From NCBI GenBank assembly GCA_907165135.1, contig OU015567.1, positions 1,741,001-1,805,000 of the forward strand: DNA of 64,000 nucleotides. Direction: 5' to 3'. The notes below the pieces were generated by a model. It was not told the origin of the DNA and ran no database searches. It saw only the letters and a list, made by a program, of their open reading frames with translations. The DNA is from Oikopleura dioica. Lineage: Eukaryota; Chordata; Appendicularia; Copelata; Oikopleuridae. Of this stretch, positions 10,602-20,645 are shown piece after piece (the stretch's first letter is position 1; the number at the start of each line of letters is the position of its first letter). The translations under genes were made by a program, and so were the position numbers.

Positions 10602-11966
10602 AGAAATTCCGAAACTGTTCTTGCCATTCCGAATATGTTCTACGCTCCCTCAAACCTGAAATTTATCAACGTCAATGTCAATGGCTACAACTACGTCGCG
10701 CTCCTTGACACCGGTGCTTCAAAGACCTGTATCAATTCAAGTCTTCCGTTCGTCTACAACACCAAACCATCAAAAGTGGAAATTATTTGTGCAAATAACC
10801 AATTTATCCGACCGTCAACACTCGCCGAACCAATCAAAATGACAGTCCAAACAATCGGCGACGGAAAATTCTCCCTGATCACAAACCCACTTGTTGTCGA
10901 CTCACTTTGTGTTCCTGTCCTTATTGGCTGCGACCTCCTCAAAGATGTTGCTTTTCCTGATAAGAAATTTATTGTTTGGAAAAACAAACAAGTCCGAACA
11001 ATAAGACCCGATGAGAACTCAAAATATTGCAATGTCAATGCAATTGTCGAGATCAAAGATTCTAAAACTGAAAGGGAATCCCTAGAATCATTCCAAAGAT
11101 TACGAAGTCAAAAGGCTGAAAAAATGAATTTCAAACCGGAAATTGGCTCATTCGGCGACACGACTTCGGAGCAAGAAGGAAAACTGATTGATCTCGTTGG
11201 CAAATATAAACTTGCCTTCTCAATGGGTGAAGATGACCTTGGAAAACTTCATAATTTCCGGTTCACCCTACCTATGCTTGATGAATCTCAGACAACACAC
11301 CAAGCTCCTCGCCCAATACCGATTCACATGAGAGATCAGGTTAGCAAAGAGATTGAGCGATGGAAAAGTCTGGACATCATCAGAGAGACATCGTCTGGTT
11401 TCAATATACCGCTGATTATTCTAAAGAAACACGATGGCTCTATAAGGATTTCTCTTGATGCAAGATCCTTAAACAAACTCATTCAACAAGATCGGTTCCC
11501 GCTGCCTCACTTGTCTGTGGTATTGACAGATATCGGAACTCGTCTTTCAAATGGGAACTCATGCTTCATCAGTCAAATTGATTGCCACCGAGGGTATTGG
11601 CAAATACAAACTGCCGCTGATGATTCCCACAAGCTTGCTTTCTCTTTCAACAACAAACACTACGCCGCCCAACGTATGCTCTATGGTGTGTCAACAGCCC
11701 AGAGTGCATTCTCACGAATCATGCAGAAACTACTCAACCATCCGAGTATCCTCCTGTACTTGGACGATATAATCTGCATTGATAACTCCTTCGAAAAACA
11801 TCTTGAGACCCTGGAGTTTATTTTCAAAACATGCGTTGATAATGGCCTACTTCTTTCACCGAAAAGTGTTACCTGTGTCGAACTGAGGCCGACTTCCTTG
11901 GCTACTCAATTAGCAAAGATGGAGTTCGACCAACAGAAAAACACCTCGAAACTGTCAAAAACTTGA
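10602..11966 (+). CDS. pol: Retrotransposon Pol part 1: protease and most of reverse transcriptase
   Basis: This is the same frame as gag, open immediately after the gag stop; the first Met is at 10635. An aspartic protease motif (LLDTGAS) lies near the start. The reverse transcriptase follows with its catalytic YLDD box near 11757-11768. Homology in this frame fades after about 11865, where the RT continues in the overlapping -1 frame. A one-base change in a short A run there would explain the break. The absence of an independent start near the beginning, plus the readthrough-type stop context, suggests synthesis as a Gag-Pol fusion. Confidence 0.85.
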   Translation, partial: RNSETVLAIPNMFYAPSNLKFINVNVNGYNYVALLDTGASKTCINSSLPFVYNTKPSKVEIICANNQFIRPSTLAEPIKMTVQTIGDGKFSLITNPLVVDSLCVPVLIGCDLLKDVAFPDKKFIVWKNKQVRTIRPDENSKYCNVNAIVEIKDSKTERESLESFQRLRSQKAEKMNFKPEIGSFGDTTSEQEGKLIDLVGKYKLAFSMGEDDLGKLHNFRFTLPMLDESQTTHQAPRPIPIHMRDQVSKEIERWKSLDIIRETSSGFNIPLIILKKHDGSIRISLDARSLNKLIQQDRFPLPHLSVVLTDIGTRLSNGNSCFISQIDCHRGYWQIQTAADDSHKLAFSFNNKHYAAQRMLYGVSTAQSAFSRIMQKLLNHPSILLYLDDIICIDNSFEKHLETLEFIFKTCVDNGLLLSPKSVTCVELRPTSLATQLAKMEFDQQKNTSKLSKT

Positions 11967-14023
11967 AGGCTCCACAGTCAAAGAGCGAAGTCAAACGCTT
12001 TTTAGGAGTTTTCAACTATAACATCAAGTTCATTCGAGACGGAAGTGCCATTCTGCAACCCCTTTACGACCTCACATCAAAGAATACCGAATTTTTATGG
12101 GCTGACAAACATGAGCGTGCCTTCCAAACAATTAAGAATGAATTGTTGAAAAAGCCATCACTGTCACACTTTCAACTTGGAAAACCCTTGATTTTGGTCA
12201 CCGACAGTAGTGGAAAGAAAGTTGGCGGAATCCTCTATCAAAGAATCGGAGAAAACCTAAACATTCTTGGCTACTTCTCCAAAGCCCTGAAAGGACCTGA
12301 CTTAAAACGATCAATGAGGATCAAAGAGCTGTTTGCACTGGCATTCAGCATTTCCCATTTCGAGTATTTCCTTCTCAATACACACTTTACATGCGTGGTT
12401 GATCACAAGTCACTATGTTATTTGTTCAAAGAGCAACGAGACTACAAAAACAACGATATCAAACTCACAAACATCCACAATTATTTGCTCAAATTCAATT
12501 TTACGATCCTCCACGAACCCGGCACAAGTCCGATAATGTGTACTGCTGATTATCTCTCACGTCTAGAGGCTTCTTCCAGCGATGACCTTGAGAGTGACTC
12601 AATGAAATTCGAGGATATTCCCGAAACTGTGTTCGCCTTCCACACAAGAATGACTGCTAACGAAGAGAGCGTTTTCTCATTTGGCGAACAAAACTTTACA
12701 GCGAAAGAACTTTCCAAACTTCAAATGGATTGTCCAAAGTCAAGAAACCTTATTGAAAAATGTGGACGCAATCCAAAATCACCATTTGAAACTAAGGACG
12801 GGTTACTTTACAAAGATAATCGTCTTGTCCTTCCTGAAGATCTCAGCAATGAATTTATCTCCTTTCTTCATTGCTACACGTGCCATGCTGGTAGCAAACA
12901 ATTAAACATGATGTTAAAACGATTTTTCATCCACGACGTGCAAACAAAAACCCGTGAGATAACAACATCATGTGCCACTTGTATCAACACGAAGCCTTTG
13001 AGCAAACTTCGTCCTTCAATGATCCAAAATCGGTATTTTGAGTCAATACCATTTACAAAAACCTTCTTTGATCTGATGGATTTTGGTCAAAAGGACAACC
13101 AAGGAAAACGATACCTCCTAACTTGTTCCGACTCACTGACTGGCTATATTGATGGAGAGCCTCTTGGAACAAAAAGCGATCCTGCTGTTGCGAAAAACAT
13201 TCTTACTTTGATCCTTCGGCATGGAATCAACAACGACTGCTTCTCAGATAACGGATCTGAATTTGGCCCGCTTGTTGCCGAAGTATTTCGCAAATTTGAG
13301 ATCCGACACTCGCGAACAACTGCTTACCGAAGTCAAAGCAATGGTGCTCTAGAAAGACTTCACCGCGAGGTCAACACCAAACTTAAGCTATTGAATGCTG
13401 ATCACCGTAACTGGTCAACTGCCTGGCCAATGGTTAGATATTATATCAACAATTTACCAAAATCGACGCTAGATGGCAGAAGTGCTAATGAGTGCTATTA
13501 TGGACGACAATTCCACGTCCCTTTCCAAACAAACCCTGTTGACGGCGCATCAAAGGAAAAATGGTTGACTGGACTCAACAAGTACTTTGACAAACTGCAC
13601 CCGTCGATTCTTGCTTATCAAGTTTCTCGATACCGCAAACTGCTTGCGCGAGACAAGAATAATGCTCCTACCCTTGAAATTGGATCCAAATGTCTCATCT
13701 GGAAACCAGCTTTTAGAAAGCTAAATAGAGTCTGGTTCGGCCCATTCACTGTTATCAAACGAATCAGCAAGGACTCTTACATTGTGAAAGATGTCGAAAC
13801 TCGAAGGGAGTACCGTCGACATATCAACTTGATCCGACCATTGAAGTTCAAAAATGACCCTGAGGAACTTCCTGTTACCGTTCCACCAGTTTCTCCAGAT
13901 CCTGATACCGTTGCTAAACTTGATGCTGAAGAAGTTCATGACATGAAAGAACTTAAAGAAGTTTGCCCTGGAGAACCTCACATTAATACTTGGGCAAATA
14001 AATTGCGGCCAAGACACCAATAA
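11963..14023 (+). CDS. pol: Retrotransposon Pol part 2: RT thumb, RNase H and integrase
   Basis: The 686-residue ORF is offset by -1 from part 1. RT-family sequence in this frame begins upstream of its ATG, near 11866, so the ORF is the rest of a broken pol and not a separate gene. RNase H is seen as ILVTDSSGKKVGGILY. Integrase shows an HHCC-like zinc region (HCYTCHAGSKQLN, then CATC) and a D-D-E core. The core has FDLMDFG, then FSDNGSEFG, then the Glu in GALERLHREV. A C-terminal segment (PAFRKLNRVWFGPFTV) resembles the GPY/F module found in many Ty3/gypsy integrases. Confidence 0.85.
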   Translation: MKAPQSKSEVKRFLGVFNYNIKFIRDGSAILQPLYDLTSKNTEFLWADKHERAFQTIKNELLKKPSLSHFQLGKPLILVTDSSGKKVGGILYQRIGENLNILGYFSKALKGPDLKRSMRIKELFALAFSISHFEYFLLNTHFTCVVDHKSLCYLFKEQRDYKNNDIKLTNIHNYLLKFNFTILHEPGTSPIMCTADYLSRLEASSSDDLESDSMKFEDIPETVFAFHTRMTANEESVFSFGEQNFTAKELSKLQMDCPKSRNLIEKCGRNPKSPFETKDGLLYKDNRLVLPEDLSNEFISFLHCYTCHAGSKQLNMMLKRFFIHDVQTKTREITTSCATCINTKPLSKLRPSMIQNRYFESIPFTKTFFDLMDFGQKDNQGKRYLLTCSDSLTGYIDGEPLGTKSDPAVAKNILTLILRHGINNDCFSDNGSEFGPLVAEVFRKFEIRHSRTTAYRSQSNGALERLHREVNTKLKLLNADHRNWSTAWPMVRYYINNLPKSTLDGRSANECYYGRQFHVPFQTNPVDGASKEKWLTGLNKYFDKLHPSILAYQVSRYRKLLARDKNNAPTLEIGSKCLIWKPAFRKLNRVWFGPFTVIKRISKDSYIVKDVETRREYRRHINLIRPLKFKNDPEELPVTVPPVSPDPDTVAKLDAEEVHDMKELKEVCPGEPHINTWANKLRPRHQ

Positions 14024-14458
14024 AATGTGAAGGGGGAGGGAAGGCCCTTACAAGCCCCGTGTGCCAATCCATATTTGTGGAACAATATGGCTGTAAACAA
14101 AGTCCACTTGGATATCCGACTAAAGAGCAGCTTGGCGACCGCTCATGGAGAAGGGACCTCCTTACGAATCAAACCTCGCCTCGTAACCAAAAAGTAGCTT
14201 CCATTCCCTGCTAATAGTTAGGTGGCCATATCCCTCACGCATTTTTGATTTTTGTGACGCTGAAAGTCTACCGCGCGCAACTCAGACTGATGCCTCTCCA
14301 ACATTCGAAAATGTAGAAATATGAAGACGACAAGATGCAACCGTTCTTGTTTACAGAAATCTTCGACGATAGAAGAATGATTGTTACCTGTGACGTTCAT
14401 GTGCTAAGATGAACAATCAATGTCATACCGAGATGACAAATGATATAAGAGCTACGCA
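14024..14458 (+). other. Spacer between pol and the third ORF
   Basis: This 435-bp stretch within the retrotransposon has no ORF I would defend. It may hold a splice acceptor or promoter for the downstream ORF, but nothing decisive is visible. Confidence 0.4.
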
Positions 14459-15586
14459 GTGATACCCATGAAAGTGCCGCTTCAATATTTATACAGCACT
14501 TATCTATCCCTTTTTTCACGAAAATTTTGGCCAAAATTTGAGATTTTGGTTGCCAAGATTTTCACTTCATTTTATTCCAATCGCGTGTCGACGAGAGACA
14601 CAAGCTTAAAAGATATGTCGAACACTACCTTGAACCAAATCCTTGTCTGGATGCAACCGTACGACTCTAAGAAGCGCTTCCAACAATTCTGTCTGACATA
14701 TATGCTTGGACACACTGTAAGTCTTTCCAGAATTCAAGAAGATCAAAAAACCATTTTAATTCGCCAGTATCTTTCCGACTGCGAAAACCTTTTGTTTACT
14801 TCCTCAAACTGGTCAACATCACTACCAATTCCAGTGATGACCTTAACAACCCCAACACAAGAGGTGAACATCTGTTCTCTTTTGGAATTTACCGGAAAAA
14901 GTCTCCTCTACAGACATTTAAGTCAAGAAACTTATGATGACAATTATATCTTGACTTCCTTCGATAAGTTCAACAGATGCAGAAACCTTTGGAAGAAATT
15001 CCGAGATATCACGATTCCCGAATTACAACTTATTGCAAATAAAGCAAAGAGACTAAACGCTGATTATCTGAGAGAGCTTGGAATTAATGCTCAAATACCT
15101 TGTAACCTGCCGCCTGGAACAAACAATGAGCAAACAACTCGTTTCCATCCTACAAACAATAATGAACAAAATCCTGAGACGTCTGTGAATTATGAGTTAG
15201 TCCCAATCAGTGATGATGAACAGCAAACAGATCTTCCGAAAGTTACCGATGATGTCACTGGACAAACTTTTGAGGATATGTTTCATCCCCCACCACTTGA
15301 TAACCAAATTCCAACTGCTTCGAATGACACTGGATCAACTATGGATGACATTCTTCGAAATGTATCTGCAAGCTGCCTTGATTGGCTCAAACCCTACGTT
15401 GAGATGTCAAATGACCGCTCCGCTGACAAATCAAATGAAAACGCCACATCACAGTCAACCTTCAACTCGTCTCCAAGCCAAATAATGAATGATGCTGATC
15501 AACTGATCAATGGAAATCTGTGGAATAATTACTCTGAAAGCTCGCCAGAATCATGGCCTGGATACACATCATCCGACTCAGACTAA
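14459..15586 (+). CDS. Third retrotransposon ORF, function unknown
   Basis: The ORF of up to 375 codons lies between pol and the 3' LTR, where envelope-like genes sit in some Ty3/gypsy elements. In-frame ATGs occur at 14468 and about 14615. I see no clear signal peptide, no C-terminal membrane anchor and no Cys-rich ectodomain, so an envelope assignment is not supported. The N-terminal half looks helical. The C-terminal 150 residues are acidic, rich in Asn, Ser, Thr and Asp, and probably disordered. It could be an accessory or nucleocapsid-associated protein. I do not recognise it. Confidence 0.6.
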   Translation: MIPMKVPLQYLYSTYLSLFSRKFWPKFEILVAKIFTSFYSNRVSTRDTSLKDMSNTTLNQILVWMQPYDSKKRFQQFCLTYMLGHTVSLSRIQEDQKTILIRQYLSDCENLLFTSSNWSTSLPIPVMTLTTPTQEVNICSLLEFTGKSLLYRHLSQETYDDNYILTSFDKFNRCRNLWKKFRDITIPELQLIANKAKRLNADYLRELGINAQIPCNLPPGTNNEQTTRFHPTNNNEQNPETSVNYELVPISDDEQQTDLPKVTDDVTGQTFEDMFHPPPLDNQIPTASNDTGSTMDDILRNVSASCLDWLKPYVEMSNDRSADKSNENATSQSTFNSSPSQIMNDADQLINGNLWNNYSESSPESWPGYTSSDSD

Positions 15587-15606
15587 AATATGGATTTTAG
15601 TCTGAA

Positions 15607-15622
15607 AAATAAAGAGGGAGGA
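15607..15622 (+). promoter_or_regulatory. Polypurine tract
   Basis: AAATAAAGAGGGAGGA lies a few bases before the 3' LTR, where the plus-strand primer is made. It is purine-only except for one T. Confidence 0.6.
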
Positions 15623-15625
15623 ATT

Positions 15626-16097
15626 TATAGGTCTTACTATTCTGCTCGTTTCATAAAAAGAACACATAATTCCGCCAAAGGCAATTGCGCGTCTGACGCC
15701 CGCTCGCCTCACCACTGCTCTTGGGCGCCGCCTACATTTTTTGAAATGGCCTTCGGCGCCGCGAGATGAGGTAGTTCATTTTCAACTGTCTTTCCTGAAT
15801 CTGAACTACGCCTTCTGAACTTCAATCACTACAACTCGTTGTGAACTGCTACAACTCGTTGTGAACCTCTTCTTTTCGATCCGAGCTGTTCTTACTGACC
15901 ATCACCTGTTCCAGCTGAATACGAAGCTAAAGTAAAGCCTATATAAACCCTCTTACACTCTCATTCTTAACCACTCAGAGATACTTTTGTGGACAATAAA
16001 CCAAAACTAACTTTTACCCTTTTTAACCTTCATTCAACTCTAGAGTTGCCTGAAGTTGCGTTGTGTTATTTCCTTGCAGAATAGTCTAACCTATACA
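15626..16097 (+). repeat. 3' LTR
   Basis: This is a 472-bp copy of the 5' LTR with the same ends. No difference from the 5' LTR was seen on reading, which suggests a recent insertion. Confidence 0.93.
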
Positions 16098-16101
16098 GAG
16101 A

Positions 16102-16810
16102 AAAAGGCAAGACTACATCAAAAAGGGAAAAGCACTGACTAAAGCTACCAGAACAAACATTATTGCTTAGTTTTAATTGAAGTTGTATTACTTAAAGTGA
16201 ACAGTTTCCAAGACTTCTTCTCAAGGGCAACTATTTTCCTTTCAGTAGATGCAATGTTCTTTGTCAGCACGTGGTATGATAGATGCGAACCAGGTGATAG
16301 GTGACGCTGGCGTGAGAGGCACGCTGATGAAGATTAGCAAAGGAAGCCATATGCATGGGTTACTGGGGACAAAGTTGTAAATTGGGGCATTTCGAAGTCT
16401 GTCAGAAATTATCCGATTATTTTTTGACATCATCAATAAACGTCGACATAAGATGCAATTAGTTGCAAAATATTAACACAGAAATCGATAAAAAACGCTT
16501 CGAAATAAAAGTTTGTTGCGTAAGATGATAGTTCTAAGGTATACCGTATACTTTTTCATCGGAAATCATTGATCTCAAGTTGACTGAGGCTAAAAGTAAA
16601 GATGCGGTCAACGATTTAGACTTTACATTCGTACTTATTAACCTTTTCCAATTTAACACTTCTAACGGTCAAGTTTGGTTGGCTCAACGACGAACACTCT
16701 TCAAGGCAATGACAAGCTGTAAAGACCACTGCGCCTTCGGGTCTATTTTTGCTTCTACTATTAGCTATTAGCGCATTAACATCGCCTGCAACCTCTTAAA
16801 TCTACTTGCA
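16102..16810. other. Intergenic region right of the retrotransposon
   Basis: No convincing gene. Short ORFs at 16242-16436 (-) and 16580-16771 (+) lack splice or homology support. Together with 8502-8613 this was presumably one intergenic promoter region between two divergent genes before the element landed. Confidence 0.45.
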
Positions 16811-17352
16811 ATGGCCTCAAGCGTGCTGCCCATAAACGATTTCGAGAGCCCAAATGAGGGGGGCAGCGTTGCTTCTTACCAGGTAGCAGCACTTTTGAAA
16901 ACTGTGATAACGAGCGTTTTCAATTGATTTTCTCCCTTTTCGAGATCGCCCCTACAAAAATCATGTTTGACTTGATTGACATGTATCACGTTTGTGCTCA
17001 GGAGAAGCTGGCCGAATTCGACAGATTCTACACGAGCTATGTTTATTTGGAAATTGCGAGGACGATCAAAATTGTTGATAATTATGAAAAACTGCACCAG
17101 GTAAAAATCGACTTTTCTCCTTTTTGAAAATCAATTTTTATTCAGATGAATGAAACGAAAAGAATCCAAAAGAAGACGCTCAAGATAAAGGACGAGAGTA
17201 ACCACAGATTGAAGACCGAAATAAGCGAATTAGAGAGAGAAGAAAAAGAGCTGAGGGAGAAACTTGAGCAATCTCGTAAAGAACGACTAGCGTATGAAAA
17301 GGAACTCAAGTCTCTTGCTGCTTCTAAAAAGAAGCAAGAATCTGGAAAGTAA
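16811..17352 (+). CDS. Small coiled-coil protein
   Basis: Three exons (16811-16882, 16945-17100, 17146-17352) are all in phase 0 and are joined by GT-AG introns of 62 and 45 nt. They total 435 nt and give 144 residues. The N-terminal 75 residues are mixed (MASSVLPINDFESPNE at the start). The C-terminal 68 are a highly charged coiled coil containing ELEREEKELREKLEQSRKE. I do not recognise the family. Short coiled-coil subunits of centromere or centrosome complexes have this build, but nothing specific supports that. Confidence 0.7.
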
Positions 17353-18234
17353 AACAATTCTAGTACCAATAGGTTTTCAAAGTTACTCTCTTACCCTTAC
17401 GCAACGACATTATATAAGCGCTTGTCAACTGAAACTTTTCCAACCCTTTTTTTCCAAAATCTCTTGCCAAAAAGGCCTCAGGTGCCAAGGTAACCCCTGC
17501 TTCAGTAATTTATTACAAATTATTACGACCAAGGTGAAAATGAATTTATCTCAATTTACTCTGTTCTATTCAAAATAAAGTATCTTTAAAAATCAGTTCT
17601 GAAATGCAAAAGCAGCGTGACAGCTACTGTACAGTATAGAGACTTCGCTTTGGAACCAGACTTCTCTGGTTCTACATATTCTAGGTCTGCAGCGCTTAGC
17701 ATATTTTCCGGGGCGGCGTGAAAGTTAATATTCAGGTGACTTCGAATGTACTGTTTTAGTAGCTCCATGTTGAGATATTTACTGACAGGATCACTATTGA
17801 AGACTTAAATCTGTGAGTGAATTAGTTTCTCTTACGATTGTTGGTTCTCTAGAGGTTGGGGTTGTCTCAAAACTTGTCCCCAAGAATACTGAGATTCTAT
17901 GAGTTCAAGATTTATAAGAAAAATTAAAAAGGGAAATCGCATTTTATTCAAAGACACTAAATACGGTCGATTGCCAGGGACGCGCTTTATAAAGCTGAGA
18001 TTTATAATTCAGCTACAAGAAAAAGTCGGTTAGCAATTAAAATAAATGCAGTTAGCCTGTCTTTTTTCAACTTTGATACAATTTGCATCCTGAACAAACG
18101 AAGGAAGAGAATTTTTAATGAAAGAGATGTGAGAGATAACCTTTAACTCTCCCTTTCAATTAACAGATCTTTTTTCTAAAAAACTAAAGTGCTTTATTCA
18201 AATAAAAAAATATTTCTATCAATATCGATGGCAG
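17353..18234. other. Intergenic region, no gene recognised
   Basis: This is a gap between two genes that converge on it. A 60-codon minus-strand ORF (17768 down to 17586) has a possible donor inside it but no partner exon, so I do not call it. AATAAA-type signals for the flanking genes are present on both strands. Confidence 0.45.
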
Positions 18235-20401
18235 TTAACTGATTTGACCGCGCGGCAAAAGATGATACAATGGCGGTTGATGGAAGGGATCTTTCCCAAA
18301 TTGGACGGCTATCGCCCAAGTCAAAGACTGAAAGAACATCATCGCTGGCGACTGATAAGTAATCGCCTCCCGCAGAGATAGAGCCGCGAGTTTTGATCGC
18401 AACTGGTCCGGCAGGGAATGTTCGCTTGTTTCTGTTTTATAACCTTTTACACAGTAGCTATTCCTTTCTAAAAATTGTTGTAAAACATTCCTGTGGTCGC
18501 TGAAAACAACGAATATCGAACAACTGACAGCACAACTTCCCATGGCCTTGTCCAACAAATGTATGCTCATCAATAGACTCAAGCCAGTGAAATTTAAAAG
18601 AAGGCATTTGGGCGCATATATTTCCCGCTGGAAGGTCGTAGATATTGAGCGATCCATCTGAGCCAGCAACTATTAAACCATCGCCGCCTGAGAGTTTTGA
18701 AAGTGCGGTTATGTCGTGAAATTTTGAGAAGCAATGGCTAAAACACGTAGAATAAATAAAAATAAGTTCAATAATTGACTTTATTTAAACCAACGTAGAG
18801 TAAAAGAAACGAACCTTTGAAGTACTTTTCCACCTCCGGTTCCAAATCTGTCCAAAACAGTCTTCTGTCCAAACTGGAATCTGATGAATTTAAGCTCATT
18901 CCCAGTCGAGGCACAAAAACTCCGATCATCACCCCCAAACGGGCAAAGATGGCTTCCAGCTGTTTCTATGCTTGACCTGGGCCGAGTGCCATCAGTTTTG
19001 GTAAAAAGGCTGATTGAGGACAAAGAAGAAACGCACAGGGTCTCTTTTGTAAAAGAAAAGTCAGTGATAGCTTCGTCGACATTCGCGATGGATTTAAGTT
19101 CTTCTAGCGATTGGATTTGAGGAACTTTTGTCTTGTAGACTGAACTTCCTTCTGATAAAAGATGACCTCCGCCTGGGCTACGTTTCATTCTCGTTGGCGG
19201 CGTTTTGAGCGGCTGAAGTCGCCCTGATGCGATTTGATGACCCATCGGAGTCTGAAAATTTGCCTCCGAAATTCTATTATTCTTTGTTGCTCCGGCACTT
19301 GTGGATTTTCTAAGCTTTATCGGCGCAACTATCGGCTTTTTGTGCAACTGTGGCTGGAACATCTTGCGTTTCGGCTGGATAAGACCGTAGTTTGAGCTTG
19401 AAACTTTCTTTGGATGAAACAGAACTTTTTTGGGATCGACAGGGGTCGATGTCTTTTCGACTTTTTGAAGCTTTGTAAGAGGGGAGCCTCGTTGAAGAGA
19501 GTGCGTGAAAGTGACGCAAACACGACTTTCGATTTGGACGAGGTCGTGGAGAGACTTGTCTGTCAGAATCAAGTTTCCAGAGAAAAGAATGATCCGCGGA
19601 AGACGCTGGGGGATGCAGAAGCTTTGGAAGGTATCGAGTGATAGAATGCTTATTGATTCCTTGTGCTAAAAACCGCTTTGAAGAATAATAAGGAAGGAGA
19701 AAAAGTACCTGAAAAATGACTAAATTGGTGGTCTCAGAAAACTGCATATTTTCAATCGGTGGTGTTGAACTGGCCTTGAAGGGGATTTCAAATTTTTGAA
19801 GTGGGGTCAACGGGCGGCAGTCGATTTGAAAAAGCCCTCCATGATCAAAAAGAATGAGCAGAGAAGAAGACGTTTGATCCTGGAAGACCTGTTTGATTCT
19901 TCCATCGAAAGAGGCCTGATGAACTTGCTTCAAATGACGAAGAGTGACCGAAACAGTGAAGTTGGTTTCTTCTACGAGAGCAACCACATCTTGATCGAAT
20001 AAGAATATGTCGGTGTTTGAGCTTGAGCAATTTATTCGAAGCTTCGATTCTCCTTGAAAACTTCGGATATCGACAAAATATTCGTTCTTTAAAATAAGTT
20101 GGTTGCTGGAAACACTGATGCTGGAAAAGAGCTCGTTTTCTTCGGCTAAATTGATGGTGTAAATTTCTTGGAGATCGTTGATGTCCAGAACTTGGATTTC
20201 AGACAGACAGAGGATGAAAATCAGGTCGTTTGAGAGCGCGAAATCTTTTGGCTTTTTCTCGAGTTTGATTGATTTTCCTTGGCCGTTTTGGAATACGAAT
20301 AGAGTCAATCCATCAAGGAAAACAACGGTCTTTTCATCAGGCGATTTCGAGAAGCAATCTGGCGAGAACGAGGCGATTTTTTCCAACTCATATTCTACCA
20401 T
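18235..20401 (-). CDS. Beta-propeller (WD-repeat-like) protein
   Basis: Four exons (20401-19709, 19659-18815, 18737-18537, 18499-18235) join in phase into 2004 nt, 667 residues. Introns are 49, 77 and 37 nt, all GT-AG. The N-terminal 230 residues show repeated short beta-strand patterns (for example FLDGLTLFVFQNG) like a degenerate propeller. A basic, Pro/Ser-rich linker follows (about residues 280-390). More propeller-like sequence closes the protein, including GLIVAGSDGSLNIYDL, the clearest WD-type blade. It is probably a scaffold. The family is not identified; a divergent WDR protein is likely. It lies about 245 bp downstream of the CUB gene on the same strand. Confidence 0.65.
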
Positions 20402-20645
20402 GAGTTTCCTGAAGAAAAAAAGATGGGAGAAGCAGCGTCGTTATTAGGATTTTAATAAGTGTATCAGTCGGATAAGTTGGTTCGGATCTTATTTTTTTAG
20501 TTTTGGAGTGTAAGATGGAGTAGTTTGATTTTTGAATGTGGGTCAGTTGTATGTCGAAATACAGTAGAGAAAAGTTGTTGAAGATTAGTTTGAATGAAAA
20601 CGCGCTATTTACAAACAAAAAAAAAACAGAAAGGTGAATTTTTTA

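Larger units (their letters stand above)
8614..16097 (+). mobile_element. Ty3/gypsy-type LTR retrotransposon, complete
   Basis: The 7.48-kb element has 472-bp LTRs at both ends and a direct repeat GAGA (8610-8613 and 16098-16101) as likely target duplication. A putative primer-binding site follows the 5' LTR and a purine tract precedes the 3' LTR. Gag, protease, reverse transcriptase, RNase H and integrase appear in that order, which is Ty3/gypsy order, and a further ORF follows. The LTRs look identical by eye, so the insertion is recent. The reverse transcriptase frame is broken once. Larvacean genomes are known to carry Ty3/gypsy-related Tor elements, but membership of that group is not shown here. 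Confidence 0.93.

Noticed and set aside
11963-14023. Pol part 2 as an independent gene with its own start
   Set aside because: RT-family sequence in that frame extends upstream of the ATG, so it is a continuation of a broken pol.
14459-15586. Envelope-like gene in the third retrotransposon ORF
   Set aside because: The position would fit, but there is no convincing signal peptide, membrane anchor or Cys-rich ectodomain.
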